Shown: positions 46,985 through 55,424 of the stretch, one piece after another
Position numbering within the stretch: the first letter of the stretch is position 1
Layout: each line of letters opens with the position of its first letter
Source: an uncultured Campylobacter sp.
Lineage (GTDB): Bacteria > Campylobacterota > Campylobacteria > Campylobacterales > Campylobacteraceae
Reading direction: 5' to 3'
Length of the DNA stretch: 64,000 nucleotides
Assembly (NCBI GenBank): GCA_934728065.1
Contig: CAKVDW010000003.1
Coordinates: 1 to 64,000, forward strand
Notes under the pieces: generated by a model
The model's database searches: none
What the model was told of the DNA's origin: nothing
What the model saw: the letters and a program-made list of their open reading frames with translations, nothing else
Made by a program: the position numbers and the translations under genes

Positions 46985-47764
46985 ATGATAAAACCAAACA
47001 AAAAACACGCTGTGCTGCTTGACTTATACGAGCATTGCAAGGGACAAGACAATTTTGTCTTTCACAATGATTTAGTTAAGGATTTTGCTAAAAAACACAA
47101 ATTTGGCAACCCATTTGACGCTACAAAGCTTGATTCTAGCGATAAATTGCCACAACTTTTTAAAGAACAAGACATTTGTTTGCTTCATTTAGGCAGCGGA
47201 AATCACAAATTTATCAAAGGTATAAACAAACTTTACCACACATTTGAACCGATACAAGAAAGGACAGAATGGGCTTATAAAAAAAGCCTGCTTAATGAAT
47301 ACAACGACAGCGAAAGCAACATTTTAAGCGTAGCAAACAATCAACGCATTTTACACGATTTTGTCTTTGGTAGAGACTTGGAATTTGAAAATCTACCCAT
47401 TCAAAAACGCCCTAAAACTTATTTTCCACATCGCACAAAAACCACACTTCGATACTCTTTTGAAAACGAGCAAATAATAGCCTTAAATCAACAAATTGAA
47501 ATCGATTTAACGCTCGAATTTAACGCAGTTGTAGCTATTTTTGAGGCAAAAAACGGCACGCTAAAAGATTTTAACATTTATCAAATTTATCACCCATTTT
47601 TGTATTATTACAGCTCAAATTTGCCTTTGCAAAATATCATTTGCTGTTATTTGTTGCGAAATGAAAATAGTTTAAAGTTTTTTGCCTACACTTTTGAAAA
47701 ACCATTACAACTTGATTCAATCAAATTTTTAAAATCAAAAGAATATATTTTAAGAAAGGATTAA
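46985..47764 (+). CDS. Putative type II restriction endonuclease, RM module A
   Basis: This 259-aa protein is of no family I recognise. It contains a PD-(D/E)xK-like active site: IDLTLEFNAVVAIFEAKNG, with Asp about residue 174 and Glu-Ala-Lys at 187-189. That and its place 1 nt before a methyltransferase gene are the grounds for calling it a nuclease. The start is the ATG at 46985 with AAGGAA at 46975; the frame also opens at 46964, inside the -10 box, which cannot be the start. Target site unknown. Confidence 0.65.
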   Translation: MIKPNKKHAVLLDLYEHCKGQDNFVFHNDLVKDFAKKHKFGNPFDATKLDSSDKLPQLFKEQDICLLHLGSGNHKFIKGINKLYHTFEPIQERTEWAYKKSLLNEYNDSESNILSVANNQRILHDFVFGRDLEFENLPIQKRPKTYFPHRTKTTLRYSFENEQIIALNQQIEIDLTLEFNAVVAIFEAKNGTLKDFNIYQIYHPFLYYYSSNLPLQNIICCYLLRNENSLKFFAYTFEKPLQLDSIKFLKSKEYILRKD

Positions 47765-47765
47765 A

Positions 47766-48584
47766 ATGCAGTTTAACAAACTCTACAACGATGACACGCT
47801 TAAAATTCTCAAATCCTTACCACAAAATTCGCTTGATATGATTTGGGGAGACCCTGATTATAATGTCGGCATAAACTATAACGGCAGTAAATACACACAA
47901 AAATGGGAGGATTATATTGCGTGGTATTGTGAGCTAGCAACGCAGTGTTTGCGAGTGCTGAAACCTAGCGGAAATTTATTTTTGATGAATTATCCAAAGC
48001 AAAATGCTTATTTGCGTGTGCGTTGCCTTGATGAGTTGGCTTATGATGTGCAAGATTATGCGTGGATATATAATACAAATGTAGGACACAGCCACAGACG
48101 CTTAACCACAGCTCACAGAAGCATTTTGCACGCCACAAAGTCAAAAAACAATCACTTTTACAAAGATAATATCGCCCTACCCTATCAAAACCCCACAGAC
48201 AAGCGGATAAAAGAGCGGATAGCAAGGGGCGAAAAGGGACGAATGCCTTACTCGTGGTTTTATTTTGATTTAGTGAAAAATGTCAGTAAAGACAAAACCT
48301 TTCATTCTTGTCAAATTCCAGCTCCACTTGTAGAAATGTTTATCAAATCCTGCACGAATGAGGGAGATAGCGTGTTTGTGCTTTTTGGTGGAAGTGGTGG
48401 AGAGATAGTTTTATGCGAAAAATTAAAACGAAAATGGATAAGTTGTGAGTTGCATAAACCTTATTTTGATATGATACAAGATAGATTAAAGAATGATGGG
48501 CAAATTAAAAATGAATTTAAACTAGAATTTGCAAAAATAAAAGACAAAGAATTAAATTTATTTGATTTAAAATCCATTTCTTAA
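47766..48584 (+). CDS. DNA methyltransferase (beta-class order, DPDY motif), RM module A
   Basis: This 272-aa methyltransferase has motif IV WGDPDYNVGINY near residue 30, with DPDY in place of the usual DPPY. The SAM motif I region VFVLFGGSGGEIVL is near residue 206. VLKPSGNLFLMNYP near 65 is motif V/VI-like. The second Pro of motif IV normally shapes the catalytic loop; the Asp replacement may be a trait of a subfamily. Its stop codon lies inside the A-run of the scar that follows. Confidence 0.85.
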   Translation: MQFNKLYNDDTLKILKSLPQNSLDMIWGDPDYNVGINYNGSKYTQKWEDYIAWYCELATQCLRVLKPSGNLFLMNYPKQNAYLRVRCLDELAYDVQDYAWIYNTNVGHSHRRLTTAHRSILHATKSKNNHFYKDNIALPYQNPTDKRIKERIARGEKGRMPYSWFYFDLVKNVSKDKTFHSCQIPAPLVEMFIKSCTNEGDSVFVLFGGSGGEIVLCEKLKRKWISCELHKPYFDMIQDRLKNDGQIKNEFKLEFAKIKDKELNLFDLKSIS

Positions 48585-48650
48585 AAAGGACAGCAAATGC
48601 AAGAGATTTTAAAACACAGCTACATTTTGGCAAATGCTACAAGGTGTTAA
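48583..48650 (+). other. Recombination scar: fbp 5' end fused to mobB 3' end
   Basis: Bases 48583-48618 match 50610-50645 (fbp ribosome site and first codons) with one mismatch in 36. Bases 48620-48650 match 46912-46942 (mobB 3' end) with two mismatches in 31. The join keeps an open frame MQEILKHSYILANATRC from 48597 to the stop at 48650. It thus has fbp-start then mobB-end order, the reverse of the native mobB-fbp order, as expected if two cassettes, each flanked by mobB and fbp, were joined head to tail. Confidence 0.9.
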
Positions 48651-49736
48651 ATGTTGCACGGCGTAATTACAAATTTTTCTTATCAAAAATGCTGGATTGA
48701 AAATTTGCCTTGCGTGAATTTTACGGACATTAACGATTTGCCGAGTAAATGCCTTGTGAATTTTAATGGCAAAAACTTCGCATTAAGCAAGTGGGTAAGC
48801 CCGAAACGCACACGAAGTTATCCTTATGCACGAGTTTATGACACTTTTTCAAGCTCAGCAAGTAAAGTCGTAACGATAATTCCGCTCATCAAAGATGAGG
48901 GTGCAAGTGGAGATATGGACTATTTGCAGTGGGATACGCTTTCTTTGATGAGTTTGCTTAATGTCTATGTGATTATCGCTTTTTACGATGAGGCACAGCC
49001 GCACCCTAGATACAAAGACAAAATCACACAACAAAAACTAAACAACAAATACATTTTAGAGCAGCTAAACAAGCTTTGTGATTATCATCAACCAGCCTTG
49101 CATTTTAATCTCAACCAACTCAGCATTCAAAACCTTTCAAATCTCACAAATTTAGCCAAAAACGCCTATATAAATCTTTCAAAATCCCTAAACATAACAC
49201 TTCATAACCCACAAAATATAGATAAATTTGCCACTAAAATTACGCAAAACAAAAATGATTTTATCTCATTTTCAAGAGACAAAGCCAAAAGAGCGCAAAA
49301 CGCAGAATCCCTTACCACGCAGCCAAAAGAGCATATCGGCGTAGGACAAAAGGGCAAAATCATCATAGAAAACTACTTGGGCGGGCAGTATTTTTTTACC
49401 ATTGATGATATATTTCTCAAAAACGACATTTTACATTTGTGTGAAAGCAAACACAGTAAAAGCGCACTTTTACCAAGTGCTGATGATATAAAAGATGGGC
49501 TTTTAAAACTTATGCTTTATAATAATCTTGCTAAAATTCAAGGTTTTAGCCATTTTAAAGTGGTTTTAAGGCTTACTTCAAGTGCATTAAAAGCTAATTT
49601 TAAGCTCCCAAACTCAAATTTAAATGCCTTTATCGCTCATCATAAATTTTCATCAGCCCAACAAGTAATGTTAAATTCTCTTAACAAAGAAGCAAGCAAC
49701 AATAACTTTGAAATTTGGATAAATGATGAAAACTAA
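48651..49736 (+). CDS. Putative type II restriction endonuclease, RM module B
   Basis: This 361-aa protein has an active-site-like segment DDIFLKNDILHLCESKHS, with Asp near 251-252 and Glu-Ser-Lys at 264-266, a PD-(D/E)xK pattern preceded by KGKIIIENYLGGQYFF. The family is not recognised. The ATG follows directly after the stop of the fused scar ORF, and AAGG within the mobB-derived part of the scar supplies its ribosome site, so it depends on the scar for translation. It overlaps the next gene by 14 bp. Confidence 0.65.
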   Translation: MLHGVITNFSYQKCWIENLPCVNFTDINDLPSKCLVNFNGKNFALSKWVSPKRTRSYPYARVYDTFSSSASKVVTIIPLIKDEGASGDMDYLQWDTLSLMSLLNVYVIIAFYDEAQPHPRYKDKITQQKLNNKYILEQLNKLCDYHQPALHFNLNQLSIQNLSNLTNLAKNAYINLSKSLNITLHNPQNIDKFATKITQNKNDFISFSRDKAKRAQNAESLTTQPKEHIGVGQKGKIIIENYLGGQYFFTIDDIFLKNDILHLCESKHSKSALLPSADDIKDGLLKLMLYNNLAKIQGFSHFKVVLRLTSSALKANFKLPNSNLNAFIAHHKFSSAQQVMLNSLNKEASNNNFEIWINDEN

Positions 49737-50571
49737 TTTTTTAAAATCCCCGCTTCGCTATCCGGGCGGCAAAAGCCGAGCGATAAAAGTTCTTATGCCA
49801 TTTTTTCCGCAAGATTTTGATGAATTGGCAGAGCCATTTTTTGGCGGTGGAAGTGTTGGACTTTATTTAGCGCAAAAATTCAGCACAAAACAAATCTTTG
49901 CAAATGACTTAAACACTGATTTATATTGCTTTTGGCAGACATTAAAAACGCAAAACAAAGCCTTGATTGACGAGATTAAGCGCACTAGGCAAACGCATAC
50001 TAATGGACGCGAACTTTACGAAAAGTTGCTTGCGAGAAGGGGTGAGAATTTAAGCGACTTTCAAAGGGCGGTGGATTTTTTCGTGCTTAATCGCATTACT
50101 TTTTCTGGCGTGGTGGATTGTGGTGGATACTCACAAAAGGCTTATGAAAGCCGTTTTACGCCAAGTAGCATTGAGAGGCTTAAAAATATGGACAGCATTT
50201 TGCGTAATTTTACATTCAGCAACCAAAGCTATGAAAGTCTTTTGCAAAACAATGGAAAAAGAGTTTTTATCTTTTTGGACCCGCCATATTTTAGTGCGAG
50301 CAAATCAAAGCTTTATGGCAAAAAGGGCGATTTACACACGAATTTTAACCACGAGCGGTTGTGCGAACATCTTAAAAACACAAAACATCGTTTTTTGCTT
50401 ACTTATGATGATAGCGAGTTTATAAGGGAGCTGTATAAGGATTTTTACAAATTGAAATACACCTTGCAATACGGTATGAATAATTTTAAACAAACAAAGG
50501 CAAATAAAGGACAAGAGTTACTCATAAGCAACTATGAATTCATCAAAGAAAATAAACTTTTTATCGCATAA
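49723..50571 (+). CDS. Dam-family DNA adenine methyltransferase, RM module B
   Basis: This 282-aa alpha-class N6-adenine methyltransferase has LRYPGGKSRAIKVL at the N-terminus, SAM motif EPFFGGGSVGLYLA near residue 38 and catalytic FLDPPYFSAS near residue 186. Unlike RM system 1, one methyltransferase stands with one nuclease here, suggesting a symmetric site with adenine. Two adjacent ATG codons open it. It ends 52 bp before fbp. Confidence 0.87.
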   Translation: MMKTNFLKSPLRYPGGKSRAIKVLMPFFPQDFDELAEPFFGGGSVGLYLAQKFSTKQIFANDLNTDLYCFWQTLKTQNKALIDEIKRTRQTHTNGRELYEKLLARRGENLSDFQRAVDFFVLNRITFSGVVDCGGYSQKAYESRFTPSSIERLKNMDSILRNFTFSNQSYESLLQNNGKRVFIFLDPPYFSASKSKLYGKKGDLHTNFNHERLCEHLKNTKHRFLLTYDDSEFIRELYKDFYKLKYTLQYGMNNFKQTKANKGQELLISNYEFIKENKLFIA

Positions 50572-50623
50572 AAGCACAAAATGAAAGCTAAATATGATAA
50601 AATAAATCAAAAAAGGACAGCAA

Positions 50624-51478
50624 ATGCAAGAGATTTTAAAGCACATAAAAAAGGCGGTTTTGGCGATTTCAAATGAGATGAAATTCCCAGACACAGGCTA
50701 TCAAAACAGCCAAAACGCCACAGGCGACACGCAGTTAGGCTTTGACATAAAAAGCGATGAGCTTATCACTCGCATTTTAGGGCAGTGCGGCGAGATAAAA
50801 GCACTTATTAGCGAGGAAAAAAGCGACATTTACGAGCTAAATTCGGGCGCAAAATATGTCGTAGCTTACGACCCGCTTGATGGTTCGTCTTTGTTTGATG
50901 TGAATTTCGCCGTTGGCTCGATATTTGGCATTTATGAAAACGAGGCAAGCGCACGAAATTTAAAAGCTGCCGTTTATAGCATTTACTCAGCGCGCTTAGA
51001 ACTCATCATTTGCGAGCAAAAAAGTGCGCCAAAACTTTACAGGCTAAATCAAAACGGCGAATTTGTCCTTGTCAAAGAGCTGAAAATAGGCGAAAAAGGT
51101 AAGATAAACGCCTGCGGAGGCACGCAAAAAGAGTGGTCGCCCACTCACGCAAACTTCATCAAAAGCCTATTTAATGAGGGTTACAGGCTGCGTTATAGTG
51201 GGGCTATGGTGAGTGATATTCATCAAATTTTATGCAAGGGCGGCGGGCTTTTCAGCTATCCAGCCACGACAAAAGCCCCACAAGGCAAGCTCCGCGCCTT
51301 TTTTGAGGTGCTGCCTATGGCGTTTATCGTGGAAAATGCAGGTGGCAAGACGACTGACGGCACGCACGACACGCTTTTTGAGCTTGAATTTAACGCCTTG
51401 CACGCTACTACGCCTTGCTTTTTTGGCTCAGCCTACGAGATAAACAAGCTCTTATCAGCATATAAAGGCGACAAATGA
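50624..51478 (+). CDS. fbp: Fructose-1,6-bisphosphatase class I
   Basis: This 284-aa enzyme removes the 1-phosphate of fructose-1,6-bisphosphate in gluconeogenesis. The metal-binding YDPLDGSSLFDVN is near residue 87 and GKLRAFFEVLPMAFIVENAGG near residue 222. AAAAAAGGACAGCAAATG is the start region, a copy of which lies at 48583. In relatives mobB lies directly upstream; here 3.7 kb of RM genes intervene. Confidence 0.95.
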   Translation: MQEILKHIKKAVLAISNEMKFPDTGYQNSQNATGDTQLGFDIKSDELITRILGQCGEIKALISEEKSDIYELNSGAKYVVAYDPLDGSSLFDVNFAVGSIFGIYENEASARNLKAAVYSIYSARLELIICEQKSAPKLYRLNQNGEFVLVKELKIGEKGKINACGGTQKEWSPTHANFIKSLFNEGYRLRYSGAMVSDIHQILCKGGGLFSYPATTKAPQGKLRAFFEVLPMAFIVENAGGKTTDGTHDTLFELEFNALHATTPCFFGSAYEINKLLSAYKGDK

Positions 51479-51624
51479 TGAAAAATTCACGCTTTTTACG
51501 CCAAATTTCACTCTTTTTTGCGAAAAATTCAGCTGTTTTGGCTAAAAATTTAAATTCTTGCAAGCACAATTCGCATTTTGTGGCTTTAAATTCGCTCAAT
51601 TTAAATTCAAAGGACAAAAAATGA
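51478..51624 (+). CDS. Possible 48-aa peptide between fbp and the next gene
   Basis: The ATG overlaps the fbp stop (TGATG) and the stop overlaps the next ATG (ATGA), so the frame exactly bridges the two genes. AAAGGCGACA in the fbp end could be its ribosome site. The peptide MKNSRFLRQISLFFAKNSAV and onwards is basic and Asn/Ser-rich, with no known motif. It could be real or a coupling device, or simply an open stretch of AT-rich spacer. Confidence 0.3.
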   Translation: MKNSRFLRQISLFFAKNSAVLAKNLNSCKHNSHFVALNSLNLNSKDKK

Positions 51625-51824
51625 GCCAAACTCCCCAAAAAGACAGCTTTGAACTTGCCCTTGATGAAAAAAAGCGCATTTTGCAAGAATGCCAAAGCAC
51701 AAAAAACACAAATTCGTGCTATAATTGCGAAAAAATTTTTGATTGCCCTACGCGAAACGAGTATGTCAAAGCCGTGTATGCGAGTATGTCAAAGGGCGCA
51801 AATGACGGCGGCTTCGAGTTTTAG
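51621..51824 (+). CDS. Small hypothetical protein with cysteine motif
   Basis: This 67-aa cytoplasmic protein contains SCYNCEKIFDCPTRNEYV near residue 35, three cysteines spaced CxxC and CxxxxxC, perhaps a small metal site. The start is at 51621 with AAAGGACAAAAAATG. A gene of the same size lies between fbp and metG in C. jejuni as I recall. Function unknown. Confidence 0.8.
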   Translation: MSQTPQKDSFELALDEKKRILQECQSTKNTNSCYNCEKIFDCPTRNEYVKAVYASMSKGANDGGFEF

Positions 51825-51839
51825 GCATTAAGGAAAAAG

Positions 51840-53792
51840 ATGAGATACTTAACCACGCCGATTTATTATGTCAATGATGAGGCGCATTTAGGACACGCTT
51901 ACACCACGGTTATAGCCGACACTATGGCGCGTTTTTACCGCTTGCAAGGCGAGGAAACGCTGTTTTTAACAGGCACGGACGAACACGGACAAAAAATCGA
52001 ACAAGCCGCCAAAGCCCGCGGCTACACGCCAAAAGAGTATGCTGATGAAATCAGTGCTAAATTCAAAGCCCTTTGGGACGAGTTTAGCATTAGTTATGAC
52101 ATTTATGCGCGCACCACAGATGAACGGCATATCAAAGCCGTGCAGATGATTTTTCGCAAAATGTTTGAAAAGGGCGACATTTACAAGGGTGAGTATGAGG
52201 GGCATTACTGCATTTCTTGCGAGAGTTTTTTTACCAAAACTCAACTTGTGGGCGAAAATGCCTGCCCTGATTGTGGCAAAGCCACGAATTTACTCAAAGA
52301 AGAAAGTTATTTTTTTAGATTAAGCCGTTATGAAAAGCAAATTTTGCGCTGGTATGATGAGTGTGAGCCGATTTTGCCTAAAAACAAAACCGCCGAGCTT
52401 AAAAATTTCATCAACGCTGGGCTGAAAGATTTGTCCATCACTCGCACGGGCTTTGACTGGGGCATAGCCTTGCCAAAAGAGATGAACGATGACAAGCATA
52501 TCATTTATGTGTGGCTTGATGCCCTTTTTATCTACCTTTCATCGCTTGACTTTGCAAGCGGAGGCGAAAATGTGCGCTTTTTTCCCGCTCACTTGCACCT
52601 TGTCGGCAAGGACATACTGAAATTTCACGCGATTTATTTTCCTGCCTTTTTGATGAGCGTGGATTTACCTCTGCCCCGCTTCATCGCCGCTCACGGCTGG
52701 TGGACAAGGGATGGAGAAAAGATGAGCAAAAGCAAGGGCAATGTCATCAAACCGCGCGAAGTGGCAAATGCTTACGGGCTAGAAGCCTTTCGCTACTTTA
52801 TCCTGCGCGAAGTGCCTTTTGGAAATGACGGAGATTTTAGCGAAAATGCTCTCATCAACCGCATAAATAGCGAGCTTTGCAACGAGCTTGGCAACCTGCA
52901 AAGTCGCCTTGTAGGAATGAGCGCGAAATTTGGCTACTCGCATTTAGAGTGTGAGCGCGTAAGTGAGCTTTTTGCTAGCGAGCTAAATGAGTGCAAACTC
53001 TACCTTGACAATGCGCGAAATTTCATAGAAAGTGTGGCGATAAATCGGTATTTAGAAGAGCTTTTTAAGGCTTTGAGCCTTGCGAATTTAAGCATTAGCA
53101 AATACGAGCCTTGGGCTTTGGTGAAAAAGGGCGAAAATGAAAAGGCAAAAGCCCTTGTGGCTTTGTGTGCAAACATTTTAGCCCGCGTGGCTGTGCTTTT
53201 AAGCCCTGCTTTGCCAAAATCTTGCGAGAAAATCGCCGAAAATTTAGGCTTTAAGATAAGCGTAGATAGCTACAAAACGCTTATTTTGGGCGATGAGCTT
53301 GTGGATTTTACGCCAAAAAGCGCGTGCGAGCCTTTGTTTTGCAAGGTAGAAAAGCCTTTGTTAGAACCTACTCAAAATTCAGCAAACGGCGCAAATTTAA
53401 GCACAAACAGCGCAACAAACGCAAAAATAAACGCAAATTCAGCCACGACAAAGGACGCGCAAGGTGCTAAAATCAAAATCGATGATTTTCACAAAATCCA
53501 AATCCAAGTCGCCGAAGTAAAGGCGTGCGAGCGCGTGGAGGGCAGTGAGAAGTTGCTGAAATTTCAGCTTGAACTTGAAAATGGCGAGTTAAGGCAGGTG
53601 CTTTCGGGCATTGCTAAATTTTACGAGCCGCAAAGCCTTGTGGGAAAGCAAGTTTGCGTGATTAGCAATCTTAAAAAAGCCAAAATTTTTGGGCTTGAAA
53701 GCGATGGTATGATACTTTCGGCAAAAAGTGGCGATAAACTCGTGCTGATAAGCCCTAGCGAGCTTGTGGAAAATGGCTCGCTTATAGGATAG
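51840..53792 (+). CDS. metG: Methionyl-tRNA synthetase
   Basis: This 650-aa class I synthetase has HLGHAYTTV near residue 16, a zinc knuckle CISCESFF...CPDCGKA near 125-148, a KMSKS loop [14 protein letters not shown] near 300 and a C-terminal EMAP-type tRNA-binding domain (about 545-650). A low-complexity Ala/Asn/Thr linker separates the body from that domain. The start is 15 bp after the preceding small gene. Confidence 0.97.
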   Translation: MRYLTTPIYYVNDEAHLGHAYTTVIADTMARFYRLQGEETLFLTGTDEHGQKIEQAAKARGYTPKEYADEISAKFKALWDEFSISYDIYARTTDERHIKAVQMIFRKMFEKGDIYKGEYEGHYCISCESFFTKTQLVGENACPDCGKATNLLKEESYFFRLSRYEKQILRWYDECEPILPKNKTAELKNFINAGLKDLSITRTGFDWGIALPKEMNDDKHIIYVWLDALFIYLSSLDFASGGENVRFFPAHLHLVGKDILKFHAIYFPAFLMSVDLPLPRFIAAHGWWTRDGEKMSKSKGNVIKPREVANAYGLEAFRYFILREVPFGNDGDFSENALINRINSELCNELGNLQSRLVGMSAKFGYSHLECERVSELFASELNECKLYLDNARNFIESVAINRYLEELFKALSLANLSISKYEPWALVKKGENEKAKALVALCANILARVAVLLSPALPKSCEKIAENLGFKISVDSYKTLILGDELVDFTPKSACEPLFCKVEKPLLEPTQNSANGANLSTNSATNAKINANSATTKDAQGAKIKIDDFHKIQIQVAEVKACERVEGSEKLLKFQLELENGELRQVLSGIAKFYEPQSLVGKQVCVISNLKKAKIFGLESDGMILSAKSGDKLVLISPSELVENGSLIG

Positions 53793-53822
53793 GGCTTTAA
53801 AGCGTGCAAGGACAAGCAAGTT

Positions 53823-54797
53823 ATGAATATATCAAGCCTTAACGAGCTTTTACAAACACAAATCATCAACGAAGGCTCGCCGTCCAGCGTGCTAGGCTTT
53901 GCGCGCAAACTCTCACAGCTTAAAAACGGCTACGCCTTTTTTTCAAACGATGATGAGGAAATCAAAGAGGCTGTAAAGCTCGGCGCTTTCGTCATCGTGA
54001 GCGAAAAAGACTGCGAAATCATCGACAAAGAAGTGTTTTACTTGCAAGCAAAGAGCCTGAAAAAATCCATTGCTAAACTTTTGCGCTTTTTGAGCGAGGA
54101 AAAAAAGATAGAATTCTTGCTTTGCAAGGGCTTGGAGCTTGATTTTTGTGAGGCTTTTGGCGTGAAAGTTTTAAGTGGCGAGCTTTTAGAGGACTTTGAT
54201 ACGCTCATAAGTGCTAAAAATTCAGCCTTTTTTGCCTTTGATGATGAGGATTATTTGTTGCAATTTTGCGCTTTGTGCGATAAAATCGCTGAATTTAAAG
54301 AGGCAAAAATCACTTATAATTCTTTGTTTTATTCTCAAATACAACTAGAAAATGATAAAATCTTTAAACTTAAACTTTGCTTTGCCTACGCTCAAATTTT
54401 TGCAAACTTTGCGAATTTTATGGCTTTAAAGGGCAAGAAATTTAGCGTAAATGAAAAAAAGCTGAATTTTTATCAAGTTTTTTTCGTAGATAATGCGAAT
54501 TTTATCCGCGAATTTGGCAAAACACAAAGAGCCTTTATTGTGGTGCAAGATGAGCGGCATTTTGCCTTTTTAGGCGAGGCTTTATCGGGCGTAAAGGGCT
54601 TTAAAATAGCAAGCTGCGAGAGCCTTTTTTGCGACTTTGCTTACAGAGAACTTGCCGAGCTTAAAGGCGTTTGCGCCTTTCGCTACTGCCTTGTAAAAGC
54701 CGATGAAAACGAGTTTAAAGCCACTTTCAGCGAAGAAAAAAACGAAAAAAGCTTATTTGATATAGCAAGCGGACTTGATGAATTAAATTTAAGCTAA
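53823..54797 (+). CDS. Mur-ligase-like hypothetical protein
   Basis: This 324-aa protein has an N-terminal segment (LKNGYAFFSNDDEEIKEAVK then LGAFVIVSEK) that resembles the first domain of MurF/MurE, which reads GDLFVAL...AIKKGAAAVLV. No ATP-binding GTNGKT motif of Mur ligases is seen, so it is unlikely to be a working ligase. It is unknown but conserved in place next to metG in Campylobacter as I remember. TTATG start with AAGGAC 13 nt upstream. Confidence 0.6.
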   Translation: MNISSLNELLQTQIINEGSPSSVLGFARKLSQLKNGYAFFSNDDEEIKEAVKLGAFVIVSEKDCEIIDKEVFYLQAKSLKKSIAKLLRFLSEEKKIEFLLCKGLELDFCEAFGVKVLSGELLEDFDTLISAKNSAFFAFDDEDYLLQFCALCDKIAEFKEAKITYNSLFYSQIQLENDKIFKLKLCFAYAQIFANFANFMALKGKKFSVNEKKLNFYQVFFVDNANFIREFGKTQRAFIVVQDERHFAFLGEALSGVKGFKIASCESLFCDFAYRELAELKGVCAFRYCLVKADENEFKATFSEEKNEKSLFDIASGLDELNLS

Positions 54798-54824
54798 AAA
54801 TAATTTACCAACCAAATCTTAAAT

Positions 54825-55364
54825 TTATTTTTCAATTCTACTTAAATCCACACCTTCAAGCTTGAGTAAATAGCGTTTTATGTCAAGCGGCGAAGTAAAT
54901 TTTCCCTTTGAATTCTCATTTTGAGTTAAATTTGCACCTTGCAAACTCTCAAAAAGCCCTACTCCGCCGCTATATCCGCCAAGTCCATTAGCTGAGATGA
55001 CCCTGTGGCAAGGCACAAAAATAGGCAAAGGATTTTTCGCATTCGCATTTCCTACTGCACGAGCCGCGTTTAAAGAGCCGATTTTGTGCGCAACTTGCGC
55101 ATAGCTCATCACTTGCCCGTAGGGAATTTCGCTCAAAGCCTGATATACCTTGCGTTCAAAGGCTGTGCCACACCTTGCCAAAGGCAGCTGAAATTTACGC
55201 AAACGCCCCGCAAAGTATAAATCAAGTTCCTCACACGCTTTTAATAGCAACTCACAAGGTTTATCATCTTCTCTAAATGCTGTAAAATCGACACTTAAAA
55301 GTTTTTTATTATCACTTTGTAACAAAAGGTAAGAAAAATCACAAGGATAATAAAATTTAAACAT
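54825..55364 (-). CDS. ogt: Methylated-DNA--protein-cysteine methyltransferase
   Basis: This 179-aa DNA repair protein takes the methyl group from O6-methylguanine onto its own cysteine, in the active-site motif [11 protein letters not shown] near residue 130. The helix-turn-helix part [23 protein letters not shown] precedes it. It is divergent from acnB and shares a very short promoter region with it. Confidence 0.93.
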   Translation of the reverse strand: MFKFYYPCDFSYLLLQSDNKKLLSVDFTAFREDDKPCELLLKACEELDLYFAGRLRKFQLPLARCGTAFERKVYQALSEIPYGQVMSYAQVAHKIGSLNAARAVGNANAKNPLPIFVPCHRVISANGLGGYSGGVGLFESLQGANLTQNENSKGKFTSPLDIKRYLLKLEGVDLSRIEK

Positions 55365-55382
55365 TTTTTTGCCTTTTTATTG

Positions 55383-55404
55383 TTACAATTATATTACAAT
55401 TATA
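55383..55404 (+). promoter_or_regulatory. 11-bp tandem duplication in the acnB promoter
   Basis: TTACAATTATA occurs twice in direct tandem, each with a TACAAT -10-like hexamer, so two -10 boxes are spaced exactly one helical turn apart. The AAGGAG ribosome site follows at 55412. The arrangement may give two transcription starts or a regulator half-site pair. Confidence 0.6.
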
Positions 55405-55424
55405 GCAAAAATAAGGAGAAAAAA

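Noticed and set aside
39917..50571. The two Dam-like methyltransferases as a recent duplication
   Set aside because: Their sequences differ throughout apart from the general motifs (PGNK versus PGGK, FCGSG versus FFGGG), so they are separate acquisitions.
46939..50600. AAAATGAAA-like sequence near both ends of the RM insertion as a transposon target duplication
   Set aside because: The match is short, imperfect and A-rich, and no transposase or terminal inverted repeat is present. Flanking homologous recombination explains the structure better.
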